NCBI GenBank assembly: GCA_031976175.1
Contig: DALYLR010000001.1
Location: 165,563-229,562 of the forward strand
Length of the DNA: 64,000 nt
Source of the DNA: DMER01 sp003451645
GTDB lineage: Bacteria; Pseudomonadota; Alphaproteobacteria; Micropepsales; Micropepsaceae
Direction of reading: 5' to 3'
The translations under genes were made by a program, and so were the position numbers. Positions 61,207-64,000 of this stretch are shown here, piece by piece; within the stretch, counting starts at the first letter, position 1, and every line of letters starts with the position of its first letter. Under the pieces are notes generated by a model that saw only the letters and a program-made list of their open reading frames with translations, did no database searches and was not told where the DNA came from.

Positions 61207-61848
61207 ATGCAAGAGACGTCAGACACAATGGTCATTATGGCTTTTACTGAGGATCAGGCCAATCGTCTGACCGGGGTGAGCCTGTACCAACTGCGCAGTT
61301 GGGCGCGGGATGGGTTTTTCATTCCAAGCCTGACCTCGCGGGACGAGGACGAGCCATTGCTCAGTCTCTATTCCTTCCGGGATTTGGTCTGCCTTAAGAT
61401 CATTAACCAGCTGCGGAATGAATCGCGGGTGCCGCTCAATCATTTGCGGGAGGTGAAGGAGAAGCTCTCTCATCTTGGCGACGATTTGTGGGCCAAGACC
61501 ACGCTGTTTGTCCTCAATAGACGCGTTATTCTTTCGAACCCTGAAACGGGCGAAAAAGAGGACGCAGTCAACGGACAAGGCGTTCTCCAAATCCCCCTCG
61601 TCGTCGTTTCCGGGAATATGAAGGATGCCGTTCGTCTGCTTCGGCAGCGCGACCAGTCGTTGATTGGCCGCATCGACGCCAAGCGCTTCGGTGCTAAGAA
61701 CCCGGTCATTGCTGGCACGCGGATTCCGGTGAGTACGATCAAGGACTTCATTGACGACGGTTTCACACCGGAACAGATCGTTTTGCAGTATCCCTCGCTC
61801 ACCGTTGATGACGTGAAAGCGGCCATGGGACACAAAGTTGCGGCGTAA
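61207..61848 (+). CDS. DUF433 family protein with MerR-like N terminus, putative antitoxin
   Basis: 213 residues (start uncertain; GAGGG touches the ATG). The N-terminal FTEDQANRLTGVSLYQLRSWARDGFF is a MerR-type helix-turn-helix. The C-terminal NPVIAGTRIPVSTIKDFIDDG, FTPEQIVLQYPSLTVDDVKAAM is a DUF433 domain, the antitoxin-like partner of DUF5615 PIN proteins. It overlaps the next gene by one base (TAATG). The pair is a probable type II toxin-antitoxin system, with autoregulation through the helix-turn-helix likely. Confidence 0.82.
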   Translation: MQETSDTMVIMAFTEDQANRLTGVSLYQLRSWARDGFFIPSLTSRDEDEPLLSLYSFRDLVCLKIINQLRNESRVPLNHLREVKEKLSHLGDDLWAKTTLFVLNRRVILSNPETGEKEDAVNGQGVLQIPLVVVSGNMKDAVRLLRQRDQSLIGRIDAKRFGAKNPVIAGTRIPVSTIKDFIDDGFTPEQIVLQYPSLTVDDVKAAMGHKVAA

Positions 61849-62192
61849 TGGGCGATGCCACGACTTTCACGCTGCTCTTGGACGAAGGCGTTCCAAAATC
61901 CTTAGCGGAGCCATTTCGCGCCCGGCGTCACTTTGTGATTGCCCACGCTGATGTCTTGAGCCCTGGGGCGAGTGATGCCCTTGTCACCGCCACCGCAATC
62001 AACAACAACGCGATCTTGGTCGCGGTTGATCGTGACATGCGGCGGCTCGCGAAACGGTGGGGAAACAGCCTGTCTGGCAGGAAATACAAGCGCCTCAGTT
62101 TGATTTCGTTTCGTTGTAAGCCTGCGATGGCGATGGCACCAGCAGCCTCAAACTCTCCTGACTATGACGTATTACTCGACGGAACACCTTAG
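61848..62192 (+). CDS. DUF5615 PIN-like protein, putative toxin
   Basis: 114 residues. FTLLLDEGVPKSLAEPFRARRH with the first acidic residue, HADVLSPGASDALVTATAIN and AILVAVDRDMRRLAKRWG with the second acidic pair match the DUF5615 PIN-like family. It is a presumed RNase toxin controlled by the DUF433 protein upstream, to which it is one-base overlapped. Active-site geometry cannot be judged from sequence alone. Confidence 0.82.
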   Translation: MGDATTFTLLLDEGVPKSLAEPFRARRHFVIAHADVLSPGASDALVTATAINNNAILVAVDRDMRRLAKRWGNSLSGRKYKRLSLISFRCKPAMAMAPAASNSPDYDVLLDGTP

Positions 62193-62289
62193 GCGTAAAT
62201 GCACTCGCAAAAAGAATTTGTCCCATATCGTATCCTTCAAATCATAGGAAAGGGATGCTCCAACAACTCTCGGATACAAACATTTCTTC

Positions 62290-63288
62290 CTATTGGTTGC
62301 CGATGGAAAGAAGTTTTAAATTCCTATCATAGTAAAAATTTTTATAATACGTATTATGGCCTCCGCGAAGCTTGAATGTTGTCTGAATAATAATTGAATC
62401 TTCCTCAGCGGTTGCAATATTAATATAACAAATCTCGTCAAGATTCGGTCTCAGTTTAATGCGCTCGCATTCTTGAATAAGACTTTCAATAGAGACGTTT
62501 AGAAATAATTCCAACTTACTTTCTTCAAATAGCGCATCGTGCCGTGAGAAATTTCCGGCGCCCACGCGTTCAGACCTTTGTAGTGAGGAAGCAGGCTTGA
62601 TTGACTGAAACGAGAAGTCGTATCCTCGAATGACGCCCCTCAACACTTCAACAGGTCGATTACCGAGCGCGTCGCAGATTCGCTTAGCGTGTTCCGGCTT
62701 CACCCTTGGGCCAAGCAATACACGTCGCAATGCGTCGTCGACATAGTGCTTCTTGCCATCTGCGCCGGTCAGATACCGCCATTCTCTTTCGTGAGCCCAT
62801 TCGATGCGTTTGCGCGTCAATCGGGGCTTGATGAGTGACGGTAAATTATCGGGTCCTAAGTCAGCGATGGTGAGCGACGGCAAAGCATTCTCAGCATAGG
62901 CAACAGGACACAACTCTTCGTTTTGTAAGTCACCGATCGTGAGTTCGCAGGGATCGAATTCCAGACACATACCCGTGAAGTTGCTGGCGTAGTAAGCCCA
63001 CATTGGCAAATTTTTATAAGTGTCCGAGAACGAGATCAGCGCAAATTTATCAATTGTATTGTGGAGAATTTCGTAGAAATTTTTGATATTCTGGCCGTTC
63101 GGAATGAACAGTGTAGCATTTAAAAGCGGGTCGGCGCCTCCACCGGTTTCATAGAACGCTTCCATCGGATCATTCATCTGTTGAAAGGTCGGCGCGTACA
63201 GATAGCTTTTTGAAAGAGCGTCTAGTTCGCGCTCAAGCAGATGATCTTCAAGTGCACGAAATCTATAGATTAATTTTGGTTTATTCAT
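62290..63288 (-). CDS. DUF2971 domain protein, AT-rich and probably acquired
   Basis: 332 residues from ATG 63288; upstream in-frame sequence is unlike the domain. KLIYRFRALEDHLLERELDALSKSYLYAPTFQQMNDPMEAF is the DUF2971 start (only parts quoted: QMNDPMEAFYE), followed by ALISFSDTYKNLPMWAYYA and RIEWAHEREWRYL. The gene is clearly less GC-rich than the surroundings, with many A/T-ending codons. DUF2971 proteins often occur in phage and defence islands; the activity is unknown. It follows the DUF433/DUF5615 pair on the opposite strand. Confidence 0.75.
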   Translation of the reverse strand: MNKPKLIYRFRALEDHLLERELDALSKSYLYAPTFQQMNDPMEAFYETGGGADPLLNATLFIPNGQNIKNFYEILHNTIDKFALISFSDTYKNLPMWAYYASNFTGMCLEFDPCELTIGDLQNEELCPVAYAENALPSLTIADLGPDNLPSLIKPRLTRKRIEWAHEREWRYLTGADGKKHYVDDALRRVLLGPRVKPEHAKRICDALGNRPVEVLRGVIRGYDFSFQSIKPASSLQRSERVGAGNFSRHDALFEESKLELFLNVSIESLIQECERIKLRPNLDEICYINIATAEEDSIIIQTTFKLRGGHNTYYKNFYYDRNLKLLSIGNQ

Positions 63289-63518
63289 GAGTGGGGTCCT
63301 CAGTATTTGGCCACAGCCGAATGTTACGGCGCCTGCTAAGCGATTGCCGCACGGAAATCTTCCCACTTTGGATGGACTTAGAATGTAGAATTCATGCGGC
63401 CACCGGATAGTTGAGGTTCTGAGCGGATAGGAAGCCACCTTAACCTCACCCGCAAGCCGATGTGCCCAACGCTCGATCAGGCGGTGTTGTCCAAATTGGT
63501 CAGTGTTCCCAGATTATA

Positions 63519-63578
63519 TTTTGTTTCGTTTTGTTTCGTTTTGTTTCGCTGTGTTACGTTGTGTTTCGTTTCGTTACG
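63519..63578 (+). repeat. decanucleotide tandem repeat, six imperfect copies
   Basis: Six 10-base units: three exact copies of TTTTGTTTCG at 63519, 63529 and 63539, then three variants (CTGTGTTACG, TTGTGTTTCG, TTTCGTTACG). On one strand there is almost no A. A 10-bp period puts each unit on the same face of the DNA helix, so it could set up bending or multiple protein-binding sites. Confidence 0.8.
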
Positions 63579-63610
63579 TTCCTTTTTGGCTCAAAACCGC
63601 GCCCTTCATA

Positions 63611-63630
63611 TCTAGGAACGCGGTCCTAGA
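63611..63630. promoter_or_regulatory. inverted repeat between ubiB and the tandem repeat
   Basis: TCTAGGA and TCCTAGA (7-bp arms) flank ACGCGG. Followed by the palindrome GGGCGGCCCGCCC at 63638-63650. No T-run follows either way, so this looks more like a protein-binding or structural element than a clean terminator. Confidence 0.4.
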
Positions 63631-63660
63631 ACCGCAAGGGCGGCCCGCCCATTAACCCTC

Positions 63661-64000
63661 CTACCCGCCCAGGAGCATCAGGGCCAGGAGGGCTGCAGCA
63701 CCCGCCCACAGAGCCGTGCGTAAGGGGCGGTTGCGCTGGGCCTGCGCCTCCGCTATGGCCACCGCCGTCTCCGGGTGCAGGCGCAAGCCCTCGGCCGAGA
63801 GCTGGCCGATCACCGCCTCCGCATTGCGGACCGCGCGGCCTAGCGAGCCCAGGCCCTCGCCCACATCGCGCAGGCGCGCCTCCGCGCCCAGATTGGCCGT
63901 CATCCAAGCCTCCACGACCGGCTTGGCGCTCTCCCAGATCGAGTGATCGGGATCGAGCTCGCGCGCCACCCCCTCCACGACCACCATGGTCTTTTGGAGG
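63661..64000 (-). CDS. ubiB: ubiquinone biosynthesis kinase-like protein UbiB, 3' part only
   Basis: The window's right edge cuts the gene; the visible C-terminal ~112 residues begin LQKTMVVVEGVARELDPDHS, the UbiB/ABC1 signature close to the end of the kinase-like fold. The tail ends in a membrane helix (RTALWAGAAALLALMLLGG). UbiB family proteins are needed for coenzyme Q synthesis at the membrane. A strand-opposite reading of this region exists but lacks conservation. Confidence 0.88.
   Translation of the reverse strand, partial: LQKTMVVVEGVARELDPDHSIWESAKPVVEAWMTANLGAEARLRDVGEGLGSLGRAVRNAEAVIGQLSAEGLRLHPETAVAIAEAQAQRNRPLRTALWAGAAALLALMLLGG

Larger units (their letters stand above)
63289..63660. 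other. gene-free stretch between the DUF2971 gene and ubiB
   Basis: Contains a 10-bp tandem repeat (63519-63578), a 7-bp-arm dyad (63611-63630) and a GC-rich palindrome (63638-63650) just past the ubiB stop. No convincing CDS or tRNA. The GC-rich palindrome may belong to a weak ubiB terminator. Confidence 0.5.

Overview
The window is a chromosomal segment of a GC-rich alphaproteobacterium. I infer this from conserved gene strings: ctpA / divergent polysaccharide deacetylase / rppH; dapF-mtaB-ftsY-yciB; ffh-rpsP-rimM-trmD-rplS-leuC..leuD-leuB with asd nearby; and hisS-hisZ-hisG. No rRNA, tRNA, CRISPR array, prophage or classical insertion sequence was recognised. The genus cannot be fixed from the sequence alone.

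Layout. 0-5.8 kb: the end of ctpA, an envelope deacetylase, rppH, an alpha/beta hydrolase, small membrane proteins, a ferritin-like protein and xthA. 5.8-9.1 kb: a gene-free stretch with a candidate minus-strand small RNA, then a LuxR-type regulator behind a dyad-rich upstream region, a DUF4143 ATPase and a CYTH protein. 9.1-17.5 kb: a class III aminotransferase, nth (lacking one expected cluster cysteine), a membrane M28 peptidase, and the minus-strand yciB/ftsY/mtaB/dapF operon. 17.5-21.6 kb: a secreted S9 peptidase and an autotransporter-like outer-membrane protein. 21.8-30.5 kb: ffh, the rpsP-rimM-trmD-rplS ribosome/tRNA operon and the leucine genes; a two-gene ATPase + DUF4276 cassette sits between leuC and leuD. 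30.5-37.3 kb: a chlorite-dismutase-family protein, asd, hisG/hisZ/hisS. 37.4-47.4 kb: a DUF4189 protein, SelO, a double thioredoxin-fold protein, a Tat-exported sulfatase with its formylglycine-generating enzyme, a small set of orphan genes, and a second, exported formylglycine-generating-enzyme-like protein. 47.4-54.2 kb: a TetR regulator with a divergent membrane protein, a PLP enzyme, a YgiQ radical-SAM protein, Dps, an aldose epimerase and a short-chain dehydrogenase. 54.2-57.7 kb: a HepT/MntA toxin-antitoxin pair between 28-bp direct repeats, inserted at the 3' end of epmB, followed by epmA and divergent efp (a complete EF-P lysylation set apart from EpmC). 57.7-64 kb: a SulP transporter, an exported methyltransferase, a DUF433/DUF5615 pair, an AT-rich DUF2971 gene, a 10-bp tandem repeat, and the 3' end of ubiB at the right edge.

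The core genes fall into familiar pathways: leucine, lysine/threonine (dapF, asd) and histidine biosynthesis, both protein components of the SRP pathway (Ffh, FtsY), tRNA/ribosome maturation and EF-P modification. The most interesting accessory elements are the ATPase/DUF4276 pair spliced into the leucine operon, and the HepT/MntA module that carries a copy of the end of epmB. The first resembles ATPase + TOPRIM phage-defence pairs, but its function is not shown by the sequence.
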